Source: Pseudomonadota bacterium (GTDB taxonomy: Bacteria; Pseudomonadota; Alphaproteobacteria; Rhizobiales; Rhizobiaceae). From it: 8,371 bases of DNA. A model generated the notes under the pieces. The model did no database searches and was not told where the DNA came from. It saw only the letters and a list, made by a program, of their open reading frames with translations. Both the position numbers and the translations under genes were made by a program. The stretch spans positions 1 to 8,371 of the forward strand of contig JAEWHN010000208.1 in NCBI GenBank assembly GCA_023387775.1. Direction: 5' to 3'. Shown in pieces: positions 1 through 6,520 of the stretch; position 1 is the stretch's first letter; every line of letters starts with the position of its first letter.

Positions 1-666
1 GCCATAGAGGAATGCGAGGTCGTCGTGGTCGGGGTGGGAAAGCGGAAAGTCGCGCTTTACGCGTTCGGTCAGCGCGGTCGCCGCATCGACGAAGTCACGC
101 GCACGGCTCCTGCCGAATTCCAGCCCGAACTGCCGGCAATCGGCGAGCGCATAGAAGGCACCGCCACAAGCGATGTCGAAGACGATTTCGCCGTGGCCCG
201 GAAGATCAACGCTCAGGTCGCGCGCGAACAAAAACGCCGGCACGCTTTCGAACGACACCGCCCCCGCCTTGCCGTCCTTCACCTCCACCGAGGCGACGAC
301 CATCCCGCACGGGCATTCGACGTTGACCGTCGTCACCGGCTCGCGCGCCGGTACCAGGCCCTGGTCGACGGCATAGCGGCCGAGCGCGATGACGGCGTGG
401 CCGCACATGGTGGAATAGCCTTCATTGTGCATGAACAGCACGGCAAGGTCCGCGCCCGGCAGGTTCGGTTCCACCAAGAGCGCGCCATACATGTCGTAGT
501 GGCCGCGGGGCTCGAACATTAGCATCCTGCGCAGATGGTCGAGGTGGTCGCGCACATAGGCGCGCTTCTCAAGGATCGTGCCGCCCGGAATGGGCGGGTA
601 GCCGCCGGTGACGATCCGAAGCGGCTCGCCGCCGGTGTGCATGTCGATGACGCTCAGCGTGTCCAT
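1..666 (-). CDS. Proline racemase family enzyme, probable trans-3-hydroxy-L-proline dehydratase (C-terminus outside window)
   Basis: This is the first 222 codons of a cytoplasmic proline-racemase-family protein; family members are about 330-350 aa, so roughly a third is missing beyond position 1. The ATG at 666 is preceded by GGAGG (676-680) with 9 nt spacing. Visible landmarks are VIDMHTGGEPLRIV (residues 6-19), HLDHLRRMLMFEPRGH (41-56), the catalytic-cysteine motif MCGHA with Cys88, CPCGMV, GGAFYA, and HPDHDDLAFLYG at the cut end. These match, from memory, the human trans-L-3-hydroxyproline dehydratase (L3HYPDH) better than proline racemases or 4-hydroxyproline 2-epimerases. The dehydratase converts trans-3-hydroxy-L-proline to Delta1-pyrroline-2-carboxylate. 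The residue that separates the three activities (a second catalytic Cys versus Thr) lies outside the window, so the family is certain and the exact reaction only likely. It is last in a same-strand run of three genes and may also have its own promoter. Confidence 0.88.
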   Translation of the reverse strand, partial: MDTLSVIDMHTGGEPLRIVTGGYPPIPGGTILEKRAYVRDHLDHLRRMLMFEPRGHYDMYGALLVEPNLPGADLAVLFMHNEGYSTMCGHAVIALGRYAVDQGLVPAREPVTTVNVECPCGMVVASVEVKDGKAGAVSFESVPAFLFARDLSVDLPGHGEIVFDIACGGAFYALADCRQFGLEFGRSRARDFVDAATALTERVKRDFPLSHPDHDDLAFLYG

Positions 667-692
667 TCCGGGCGGCCTCCTGCTCAGGCGCA

Positions 693-721
693 AATGCACT
701 TGGGCAGGAGACGATTGTCAA
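693..721 (-). promoter_or_regulatory. Candidate sigma-70-type promoter for the hydroxyproline-dehydratase-like gene
   Basis: On the minus strand a perfect TTGACA (721-716), preceded by C as in many alphaproteobacterial -35 boxes, is followed after 17 bases by TGCATT (698-693), a weak -10 match. It lies 27 bp upstream of the ATG at 666 and ahead of the GGAGG at 676-680. If used, the dehydratase gene can be expressed apart from the PfpI gene upstream. The -10 is poor, so this is only a candidate. Confidence 0.35.
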
Positions 722-764
722 GCGGGACCGGCTTGCGCCTCATGGCTTCGAGCCCGATCGGCCA

Positions 765-1331
765 CTACTCCGCCGCGGTTCGGTGAGTCGTGCCTCGGCC
801 TTCCACGGCCTCAACGATGGCTGCGGTGAATGCATCGAGGTCTGAGGGCTGCCGGGAGGTGATGATGTTGCCGTCATGCACCACCGCGCTGTCTTCCCAC
901 TTCGCGCCGGCATTGATCACGTCGGTGCGGATGGACTTGTAGGAGGTGGCGCGCTTGCCCTTGATGAGGCCGGCTTCAACCAGCAGCCATGGCGCGTGGC
1001 ACACGGCTGCAAGCGGCTTGCCGGTGGCATGGAACTCCTTGATGAAGTTGATGGCGGCGGGCTCGACCCGCAGCAGGTCCGGATTGATCACTCCGCCGGG
1101 CAAGACCAGGGCGTCATAGTCGGAGGGCTTGACCGAGCCGAGGGTCTTGTCGACCTTCACCGGCCGGCCCCAGTCCTTCATTTGCCAGCCCATGATCTCT
1201 CCCTCCTTCAGGGAGATGACGTCCACGCTGGCCCCCGCCTCCTTCAGCTTCTTTTGCGGCACTTCCAGTTCCGATTGCTCGAACCCGGTGGTGGCGAGGA
1301 TCGCGATCCTTGCTTTTGCGATGGCAGGCAT
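765..1331 (-). CDS. PfpI/DJ-1 family protein (type 1 glutamine amidotransferase-like)
   Basis: This is a 188-aa soluble protein of the DJ-1/ThiJ/PfpI superfamily, about the usual length for the PfpI/YhbO/general-stress-protein-18 branch. It shows the early acidic site in GFEQSEL (Glu18), a beta-strand/loop YDALVLPGG (residues 72-80), and the nucleophile elbow AVCHAPWLL with Cys111 followed by His112. This is the PfpI-type Cys-His arrangement and not the human DJ-1 type. Relatives are described as intracellular cysteine peptidases or as glyoxal/methylglyoxal-detoxifying proteins; the sequence does not decide between these. Two start codons lie 6 bp apart (1337 and 1331). The AAGGAGA at 1344-1338 touches the first but is 8 nt from the core for the second, so 1331 is preferred. 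It follows the PEP-mutase-like gene by 73 bp on the same strand. A hairpin covers its ribosome-binding site. Confidence 0.9.
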   Translation of the reverse strand: MPAIAKARIAILATTGFEQSELEVPQKKLKEAGASVDVISLKEGEIMGWQMKDWGRPVKVDKTLGSVKPSDYDALVLPGGVINPDLLRVEPAAINFIKEFHATGKPLAAVCHAPWLLVEAGLIKGKRATSYKSIRTDVINAGAKWEDSAVVHDGNIITSRQPSDLDAFTAAIVEAVEGRGTTHRTAAE

Positions 1332-1334
1332 TGG

Positions 1335-1369
1335 CATTCTCCTTCGAGTGAATTGCTCTCTGGAGAATG
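1335..1369 (-). promoter_or_regulatory. Inverted repeat covering the PfpI gene ribosome-binding site
   Basis: CATTCTCC (1335-1342) and GGAGAATG (1362-1369) are perfect 8-bp inverted arms separated by 19 bases. In the minus-strand mRNA the 3' arm contains the Shine-Dalgarno GGAG and the first AUG, so the folded form would hide the ribosome-binding site. The repeat is seen directly; a regulatory role is inferred. An 8-bp pairing of this kind can occur by chance a few times in a window this size. Confidence 0.3.
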
Positions 1370-1404
1370 AACGCCCTCGCCGCGCTATCGTTCAGGCCGC
1401 TCCG

Positions 1405-2217
1405 TCAATTTCGACCCGGGTGCGAAAACATGTCCTGCAGGGTGGCGAAAGGCATGCCGTCGCGCGAGAAGTCGAAGGTTCCCTCTTCCAGCATCTCGCG
1501 CGAGGCCTTCTGCAGCATGCCGAAGGCGTAGGTCGTAAGCTTGGAGCCGAGCGAAATGCGCCTGGCGCCCGCCTCGCTCAGCGCGGCCACGCTGAAGCCC
1601 GGCACTGCCAGCACGTTGACCGGCCTCGACACCGCCGAGCAGATCCTGCGCACTGTCTCGATGTCGGTGATGCCAGGCGCGTAAAGCACGTCGGCGCCCA
1701 CCTTTTCGAAGGCCTGCAGCCGGGCAATCGTGTCGTCTATGTCTGGGCGCCCGTGCAGGAAATTCTCGGCCCGCGCGGTGAAGACGAAATCGCGCCGCAG
1801 CGCCCGCGCGGCCTCCACCGCCGCCGCCACACGCTCCACGGCGTGCGAGAACCCGTAGATCGGGGCGTCGGCGTCGCCGGAAAAATCCTCGATCGAGCAG
1901 CCGGCCAGCCCCGCTGCTGCGGCGGCGAAGATGGTTTCGGCCGCGGTTTCGGGGCTGTCGCCCTTGCCCTTTTCAAGGTCCGCCGAAACGGGGAGGCTGG
2001 TGGCCGACACCAGTTCCCTGCAGTGCGTAATCATCATGTCGAAGGGCACCCCGCCGTCGGGCAGGCCGCGCGAAAAGGCGAACCCCGCGCTGGTGGTGGC
2101 CAGCGCCTTGAAGCCGGCGGCGGCGAGCAGCTTTGCCGTGCCTATGTCCCACGGATTGGGAATGACGAAGGCGCCGTGGCCCTCATGTAGCTTGCGAAAA
2201 ACCGTGCCCTTGTCCAT
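1405..2217 (-). CDS. Isocitrate lyase/PEP mutase superfamily protein
   Basis: This 270-aa protein has the PEP-mutase/isocitrate-lyase TIM-barrel pattern: FVIPNPWDIGTAKLL (residues 17-31), ATTSAGFAFSRG (40-51) in the region of the active-site loop, PVSADLEKGKGD (76-87) carrying the Mg-binding acidic residues, GCSIEDFSGD (106-115), FTARAENFL (146-154) and ADVLYAPG (175-182). Relatives cleave or form C-C or P-C bonds next to a carboxylate (2-methylisocitrate lyase, dimethylmalate lyase, oxaloacetate decarboxylase, PEP mutase). The large subgroup this one resembles has no firmly assigned substrate. It is not a typical isocitrate lyase, being about half that size with no KKCGH motif visible. The ATG at 2217 is chosen because the family alignment begins there (MDKGTVFRKLHEG). 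The reading frame stays open upstream to 2514, but that part is Arg/Ala/Pro-rich and unlike the family. The Shine-Dalgarno is weak (GGGGG about 7 nt upstream). It heads the minus-strand run of three genes. Confidence 0.88.
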   Translation of the reverse strand: MDKGTVFRKLHEGHGAFVIPNPWDIGTAKLLAAAGFKALATTSAGFAFSRGLPDGGVPFDMMITHCRELVSATSLPVSADLEKGKGDSPETAAETIFAAAAAGLAGCSIEDFSGDADAPIYGFSHAVERVAAAVEAARALRRDFVFTARAENFLHGRPDIDDTIARLQAFEKVGADVLYAPGITDIETVRRICSAVSRPVNVLAVPGFSVAALSEAGARRISLGSKLTTYAFGMLQKASREMLEEGTFDFSRDGMPFATLQDMFSHPGRN

Positions 2218-2334
2218 TGCAACGACCCCCAGCCTTGCATGCAGCCGCAACAATTCCGCTTCGGCAACCCCGGCGCCGGCCCCGCGGCGAAGAAGCGCCG
2301 CCCTTCCGGCCGGCCAGAGCGGCTCCGGCGACAA

Positions 2335-2363
2335 GTTAAAGCGTGGTTTCGGGTCGCGGTCAA
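2335..2363 (-). promoter_or_regulatory. Candidate promoter for the PEP-mutase-like gene
   Basis: On the minus strand TTGACC (2363-2358) is followed after 17 bases by TTTAAC (2340-2335), 5/6 and 4/6 matches to the sigma-70 boxes. It would give a leader of roughly 110 nt before the ATG at 2217. That leader contains a GC hairpin with arms GCGGCG (2284-2289) and CGCCGC (2296-2301). It is the best promoter-like sequence I see on this strand upstream of the three-gene run. Confidence 0.35.
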
Positions 2364-2603
2364 AGGCATTTTGCGCCCGCGGGCCGGCTGCCACGCCCGA
2401 CTCGCCGCTACTGCGGCGCGCTTGATCGGCAAGCCCTGCTCCCGCTGTGCCAGGTCCCGCCCGCGGCCCTGAAATCCGCAGCCTGGCCGCGATCGCGTGA
2501 CGGATCCGGCTCAAATGCCCCTTCGATAAGCGCTTTGAATCAGCGTGTTAGGTTGTGTGATCGACAAACCGCCCGGAGAGGGGTTTTGGCATCCAATATC
2601 CTG

Positions 2604-2650
2604 TTGACACGCCAATAATCTTGTGACCTGATTGCATCAGGTGAAATAAT
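2604..2650 (+). promoter_or_regulatory. Promoter-like region overlapping an operator palindrome
   Basis: A perfect TTGACA (2604-2609) is followed after 17 bases by CCTGAT (2627-2632, weak). A second possibility is TTGTGA (2621-2626) with AATAAT (2645-2650) at 18 bases. The palindrome ACCTGAT-TGC-ATCAGGT (2626-2642; 7-bp arms, 3-base centre, 8 of 9 pairs if extended) would cover the first -10 box or sit between the boxes of the second promoter, as a repressor site would. The symmetry and spacing suit a dimeric winged-helix/HTH repressor such as GntR type, but I do not recognise the regulator. The next plus-strand gene starts about 560 bp downstream at the leader ORF. Confidence 0.4.
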
Positions 2651-2840
2651 TTTTCTTAATGTGAATGCGCAAGCGGAACATTTACTCACCTGCTCACTGC
2701 GGCTCTTTGATGATCGCCTGAAGGTAGTCGAAGGGGAGAAATGGATGACAGAGTGAAGCGGCATCCATAGCTTGTCCAGGCCGTATTTCATGCAGCGGCC
2801 GCCGTGCAGCCCATGAACGGAAATGTTGCGGGGAGGATTC

Positions 2841-2858
2841 CCCAGGCTTGATCCTGGG
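2841..2858. repeat. Short palindromic dispersed-repeat-like sequence
   Basis: CCCAGG-CTTGAT-CCTGGG is a perfect 6-bp stem with a 6-base loop. Its form resembles the small dispersed repeats of the type 'CCTCGGGCTTGACCCGAGG' found scattered through alphaproteobacterial intergenic DNA, which in translation often yield 'PRIKPG'-like peptides, as here on the minus strand. Only one copy is present, so assignment to a repeat family is from memory. Confidence 0.35.
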
Positions 2859-3211
2859 ACTTGGCCTTGGTGGCGCGTGGTGCACGAACGCTAGGCTGAC
2901 CGCGAGCAAATCGCGCAGTTCTGACAACAGCAGGACCCCTGTTCCGGCTCAACAGCGACGTTGGCGCAGCGATATTTCGCCGCCGGCGGCGCCGGGTGTC
3001 CGGCAGGGCAAGCCAGGCTTTTGCCTTCTGCGCAGCCAAATCGACAAACAGCAACGCTGCAAGCTCGTCCCGGGGGGAGCCGGGGCCGGCAATCAAAGGT
3101 GACTTCGGAGGTGTCGGGCGAAGACAGCCCCAATCAATGGCCGGTCCAGCCACACAACAAGAAAGGCCGGCCCGAGCGAAAAAGAACAAGTCAAGAGGAG
3201 GAGGAAACTCG

Positions 3212-3316
3212 ATGACTTCCACTGCACGAAAACGGGGCGCTTGCGCGTCACGAACTGGCTGCCTGGCTGAGGGCGGCTCCGGAATGCAGGCAGAACAGAG
3301 GGGAGGGGACAGATGA
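3212..3316 (+). CDS. Possible 34-aa leader ORF translationally coupled to the permease
   Basis: The ATG at 3212 follows GAGGAGGAGG (3195-3204), an almost ideal Shine-Dalgarno with 7 nt spacing and the strongest in the window. The frame encodes MTSTARKRGACASRTGCLAE and 14 more residues, and its TGA (3314-3316) overlaps the permease ATG (3313) as ATGA, the classic arrangement for translational coupling. The peptide is short and Arg/Gly-rich with two Cys, has no signal or membrane segment, and uses codons (ACT, CGA, AGA, AGG, GGA) rare in the neighbouring genes, so it may serve as a translated leader and not as a functional protein. It could equally be chance. No homologue is recognised. Confidence 0.35.
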   Translation: MTSTARKRGACASRTGCLAEGGSGMQAEQRGGDR

Positions 3317-4818
3317 GTCACCCTGGAAGCGGGACGGTAGACGTCCTTGAATACGAGCAGGGCAATCTTCAGACCGGCACGAACTGGTGGGGCGCCTTCG
3401 TCATCGGTCTTGCCGGAACCATTCTGGTAACCGGCGCTGCGCCAGCGTTCCTTACGGTCTTCGGCGCATCCTACATTCCCTTCATCACCTTCTTCACGCT
3501 CACGGGCGTGGTGCTGTGCCTGCTGCTGGCGGAGCTGTCGGCGATGATGCCGGGGCGCACGGGCGGCTCGCCGTCCTACGCCTATCCGGCCTACAAGGAC
3601 CGCTGGCCGCGGCTTGCGCCGCATGTCAACGGCGTCACGGCATGGATGTACTGGGTCGGCTGGATGCCGGTGGCGCCGCTGAACATGATCCTGGCGTCGT
3701 TCTACATCACCCATCTGTTCGGGCTGGACACCACCAGCGGCATCACGCCGGTCAGCACCTTCATCCCGTGGTGGACGCTGGGCATCACGGCCGTCGGCCT
3801 GATCATCCTGTCGATCCCGGCCTATCTGGGCATCCGCTTCGGCACCTCGATGGCGACGATCCTGGCGGTGCTGTCGATGATCCCGCTCACCTTCCTGTCG
3901 ATCGGCTTCATCTTCAACCTCGACGCCGCCAACTGGAGCGAGCTGGCCGGCTTCCCGCATCTCGACGGATCGAGCTTCTTTGATCCTGTCGGCGGCTACC
4001 CCGCCTGGATCATGTACATCGCCTATGCGTTCCCGCTTTTGTGGACCGTGATCGCCTATGAGGCGGCGGCCTGCTACATCGGCGAGTGCAAGCATCCCGG
4101 CCGCGACGCCAAGATCGCGATGACGCTCGAGGGCGGCTACGGCGTGTTCGTCTACACGATGCTGCCGATCTCCTTCGTCGTCGTGCTGGGCGCGCAGGCC
4201 ATCTCCGACCCGGCCCTCGTCGACCCGAAGACCATGTTCGTCACCTTTGCCAGCAACATCTTCCCCGGCGTGGCCGGTGCGGTGATGGAATGGCTGATGG
4301 CGATCATGCTCATCATCGCCCTGGTGCTCTCGGCGCTGAACTCGCTGATGGGCTGCTCGCGGTCGCTCTACCAGATGTCGCTGGACGGGCAGTTCCCCCG
4401 CTTCTACCAGCATCTGAACAAGCACCATGTGCCCGACCGCGCCATGATGACCAATGTCGGCGCCAGCCTGCTCATTGCCTTCATGGGCGGCGCGATCGAG
4501 ATCTATTCCTTCTCGAACGTCGGCTATCTCGGCTCCTTCGTGCCGGTGCTGATCGCCTACTACCTCCTGCGCAAGGACCGGCCCAACGTGCACCGTCCGT
4601 TCCGCCTGCCGGAGTATTTCAAGTATATCGCGCTCATTCTGGCTGCGCTGTACTTCTTCGTCTGGCTGGTTGGCGGGGTCATCTACTCCTACATCGGCGG
4701 GCAGGCGATCTACTACTTCCTCGGCATCGGGGCCACCTTCATGTACCTGCCGCTCTATTGGTACCGGAAGTGGGAAGACCGACGGGACGGCTACGTCTCC
4801 GCGGGCATCACGGCCTGA
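3313..4818 (+). CDS. APC superfamily amino acid permease
   Basis: This 501-aa integral inner-membrane protein has about 12 predicted transmembrane helices (near residues 26-44, 54-75, 108-134, 152-173, 178-202, 229-254, 275-297, 321-346, 380-400, 403-419, 436-460, 463-482), the length and topology of APC-family proton- or solute-coupled amino acid/amine transporters. Family signatures are the loop after helix 2, PGRTGGSPSYAYPAY (residues 80-94), and YEAAACYIGECKHPGRDAK (249-267) at the end of helix 6, corresponding to the conserved 'fE...E.k.P.r' stretch of APC proteins. The substrate cannot be read from the sequence. The ATG at 3313 has GGGGAGGGG a few bases upstream and overlaps the stop of the 34-codon ORF. 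A Usp-like gene follows after 25 bp and is probably co-transcribed. An alternative is a polyamine or amine transporter of the same superfamily. Confidence 0.92.
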   Translation: MSHPGSGTVDVLEYEQGNLQTGTNWWGAFVIGLAGTILVTGAAPAFLTVFGASYIPFITFFTLTGVVLCLLLAELSAMMPGRTGGSPSYAYPAYKDRWPRLAPHVNGVTAWMYWVGWMPVAPLNMILASFYITHLFGLDTTSGITPVSTFIPWWTLGITAVGLIILSIPAYLGIRFGTSMATILAVLSMIPLTFLSIGFIFNLDAANWSELAGFPHLDGSSFFDPVGGYPAWIMYIAYAFPLLWTVIAYEAAACYIGECKHPGRDAKIAMTLEGGYGVFVYTMLPISFVVVLGAQAISDPALVDPKTMFVTFASNIFPGVAGAVMEWLMAIMLIIALVLSALNSLMGCSRSLYQMSLDGQFPRFYQHLNKHHVPDRAMMTNVGASLLIAFMGGAIEIYSFSNVGYLGSFVPVLIAYYLLRKDRPNVHRPFRLPEYFKYIALILAALYFFVWLVGGVIYSYIGGQAIYYFLGIGATFMYLPLYWYRKWEDRRDGYVSAGITA

Positions 4819-4843
4819 CGGAACCCTCGGGAGAATGGGCAGG

Positions 4844-5338
4844 ATGATCCGGAATTTGTTCGCAAGATCGCAGTCCGACGGCGACCAGCAGGTCGCGCAG
4901 AGGGTTCTGATCGCCTCGGAAGGTCGGCGCTTCAACAGCGAAGTGATCGATCTGGCGGTGCGCATGGTAAAGGCCCAGGGCGGGCAAGCCCGGGTGCTCA
5001 CCATCGCACGGCTCTGGGGAACCGGCTTCGGCCTGCCCAATCCCGGCCTGCGGCCCAGCAGGCGCGAGATGGCCGAGCAGGAAGAGAATGTCAGCTGGGC
5101 CATCGAGCAGCTGGAGAATGCGGGCGTGAATGCCGATGGTCACATCGTCACCACCCGCAATCCCCGAAAAAGCATTCTGAAAGAGGCGAAGCGCCAAGGG
5201 TGCGACGCCATCATCATGGGTGCCGATCCGCGCCGCCCATGGTTCATCCGCGGCATGATGTGGAGCCAGGAGCCGTACCGGGTGCGCGCGCACACGCGCA
5301 TCCCGGTGCATCTCGTCTGTCCCACTGGGCAGCACTAG
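4844..5338 (+). CDS. Universal stress protein (UspA-fold) family protein
   Basis: This 164-aa single-domain protein matches the Usp pattern: a first strand with QRVLIASEGRRFNSEVIDLAVRMVKAQGGQARVLTI (residues 19-54, written here in outline), a helix (about 74-93), SILKEAKRQGCDAIIMGA (110-127) and the terminal strand RIPVHLV (152-158). In ATP-binding Usp proteins a G-x2-G-x9-G-S/T signature follows the DhIVMG strand. Here it reads MGADPRRPWFIRGMMWSQEP, with Pro at the second glycine and Trp at the third, so canonical ATP binding is doubtful. Starts at 4835 and 4844 are both possible. GGGAG at 4829-4833 is 10 nt from 4844 but only 1 nt from 4835, favouring 4844. It lies 25 bp after the permease. 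Some APC transporters carry a Usp domain fused at the C-terminus, so a regulatory partnership with the permease is a reasonable inference. Confidence 0.82.
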   Translation: MIRNLFARSQSDGDQQVAQRVLIASEGRRFNSEVIDLAVRMVKAQGGQARVLTIARLWGTGFGLPNPGLRPSRREMAEQEENVSWAIEQLENAGVNADGHIVTTRNPRKSILKEAKRQGCDAIIMGADPRRPWFIRGMMWSQEPYRVRAHTRIPVHLVCPTGQH

Positions 5339-5391
5339 GCTTTTTGTCATTTCGGCGCGCGCGGAGCGCGTCGGGCGACGGAAGGCGAATT

Positions 5392-5430
5392 GGCCGGCTT
5401 CGACGCTGTCGGAGCCGGTCTCTTTGTCTT
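5392..5430 (+). terminator. Intrinsic terminator of the permease-Usp operon
   Basis: The stem CCGGCTTCGAC (5394-5404), loop GCT, and GTCGGAGCCGG (5408-5418) pair at 10 of 11 positions, and one G-U and one G-C pair extend it outward. On the plus strand it is followed by TCTCTTTGTCTT. It lies 54 bp after the Usp stop and before the convergent end of dut. On the minus strand no T-rich tail follows, so termination of dut there is less sure. Confidence 0.6.
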
Positions 5431-5441
5431 GGGGCCGGCGG

Positions 5442-5915
<474 letters not shown>

Positions 5916-6052
5916 GGCGGCGTTCTATCCTCCGCTTCTCGGCTTTCGTCAATTCGCAAGCGATGCATAGGCGGATTTTGGCCTTCGAATGCATGATCTT
6001 GAAAGGGCGACGTAGCTGGTTGAGATTGTGCACGCCCAACGGATTGGTCTGG

Positions 6053-6313
6053 ATGAGTTTGGTCAAGCCGATCACATACACTTCTCATGCCGAGACCGTG
6101 CTTCGCGAGCGCCGACTCGAAAAAGCTTGGATCGAGCAGACAGTCCAATTTCCGGATTGGCGAGAGGCCGATCCGTCGGGTGCAGTCGACAGGCGGTTTC
6201 GGGTCCTCCATGAAAGAGGTGGACGGGTGCTGCGCGTAGTGTGCGTGGAAACAGTCGGCGAAATCCGTATAATCTCAGCGTTCCTCGATCGCCGGGCGAG
6301 AAAGCCGACATGA
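6053..6313 (+). CDS. DUF4258 family small protein (possible toxin of a toxin-antitoxin pair)
   Basis: This 86-aa basic protein has the DUF4258 pattern: ITYTSHAETVLRERRL (residues 7-22) with the conserved His12 and E-R pair (Glu19-Arg20), a middle RRFRVLHERGGRVLRVV (47-63), and a final strand EIRIISAFLDRRAR (70-83). The open frame extends upstream to 5963, but family similarity begins just after the ATG at 6053; the ribosome-binding site for that start is weak. Its TGA overlaps the ATG of the next gene (ATGA), indicating translational coupling. DUF4258 proteins are often found beside DUF2283 proteins, and I recall such pairs being predicted as toxin-antitoxin modules with a RelE/BECR-like toxin fold; no activity can be demonstrated here. 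Codon use is less GC-biased at third positions than in dut and prfC, consistent with acquisition by transfer. Confidence 0.75.
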   Translation: MSLVKPITYTSHAETVLRERRLEKAWIEQTVQFPDWREADPSGAVDRRFRVLHERGGRVLRVVCVETVGEIRIISAFLDRRARKPT

Positions 6314-6504
6314 CCTTGAAAGTCGAATACGACGCGGAAGCAAATGCCGCCTACATCCGCTTCTCATCGGAGCCGGTTCAGGACAGCGAGGAAGTGTCGC
6401 AAGGCATAGTGCTTGATTATGACGCGGATGGACGCATCGTCGGCATGGAAGTGCTGGGCGCGCGCGAGCACCTGCCGCCCGCCGTCTTGACAAAGGCAGC
6501 ATAG
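6310..6504 (+). CDS. DUF2283 family small protein (possible antitoxin partner)
   Basis: This 64-aa acidic protein matches DUF2283 along its length: VEYDAEANAAYIRFS (residues 5-19), SEEVSQGIVLDYDADGRIVG (26-45) and MEVLGARE (46-53), the usual alternating strand pattern of this small beta-rich family. The start ATG overlaps the stop of the DUF4258 gene by 4 bp, so the two products are probably made in fixed ratio from one transcript. The order (basic putative toxin first, acidic partner second) is found in several toxin-antitoxin types such as HigBA. No DNA-binding domain is visible in this protein. The family assignment is firm; the antitoxin role is inferred from the neighbour. Confidence 0.85.
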   Translation: MTLKVEYDAEANAAYIRFSSEPVQDSEEVSQGIVLDYDADGRIVGMEVLGAREHLPPAVLTKAA

Positions 6505-6520
6505 GCTTCGCGCCATTTTC

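Larger units (their letters stand above)
2218..3211. other. About 1-kb intergenic region without a recognisable gene
   Basis: Between the divergent PEP-mutase-like gene and the permease unit I recognise no protein, tRNA or rRNA. Short open frames exist on both strands (for example 2540-2791 minus, 2694-2927 minus, 2961-3215 plus), but they lack good ribosome-binding sites, recognisable motifs and the G/C-third-position bias of the true genes. The stretch from about 2520 to 2720 is visibly richer in A+T than its surroundings and carries promoter-like sequences and a palindrome; 2841-2858 is a short dispersed-type palindrome. From about 3160 to 3210 the plus strand is purine-rich, ending in the strong Shine-Dalgarno of the leader ORF. 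The permease promoter has not been located with confidence. Confidence 0.6.

Noticed and set aside
25..1370. Open frames on the plus strand (25-522, 876-1370) opposite the left block
   Set aside because: They are antisense to the hydroxyproline-dehydratase-like and PfpI-like genes, whose motifs are clear on the minus strand.
2218..2514. N-terminal extension of the PEP-mutase-like protein to 2514
   Set aside because: The extra 99 residues are Arg/Ala/Gly/Pro-rich and resemble no family member, and the family alignment starts at the ATG at 2217. The extension also covers the promoter-like boxes at 2335-2363.
2540..2927. Small minus-strand open frames (2540-2791, 2694-2927) as possible genes
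   Set aside because: There is no Shine-Dalgarno, no recognisable motif and no third-position GC bias. The second owes part of its length to the dispersed-repeat palindrome at 2841-2858.
2788..5103. A 771-codon open frame on the minus strand opposite the permease and Usp genes
   Set aside because: It is Arg/His/Asp/Gln-rich low-complexity sequence, the typical antisense shadow of a GC-rich gene. The plus strand encodes recognisable proteins over the same bases.
5963..6052. A longer DUF4258 protein starting at 5963
   Set aside because: The added 30 residues do not belong to the family, and there is no good ribosome-binding site at 5963.
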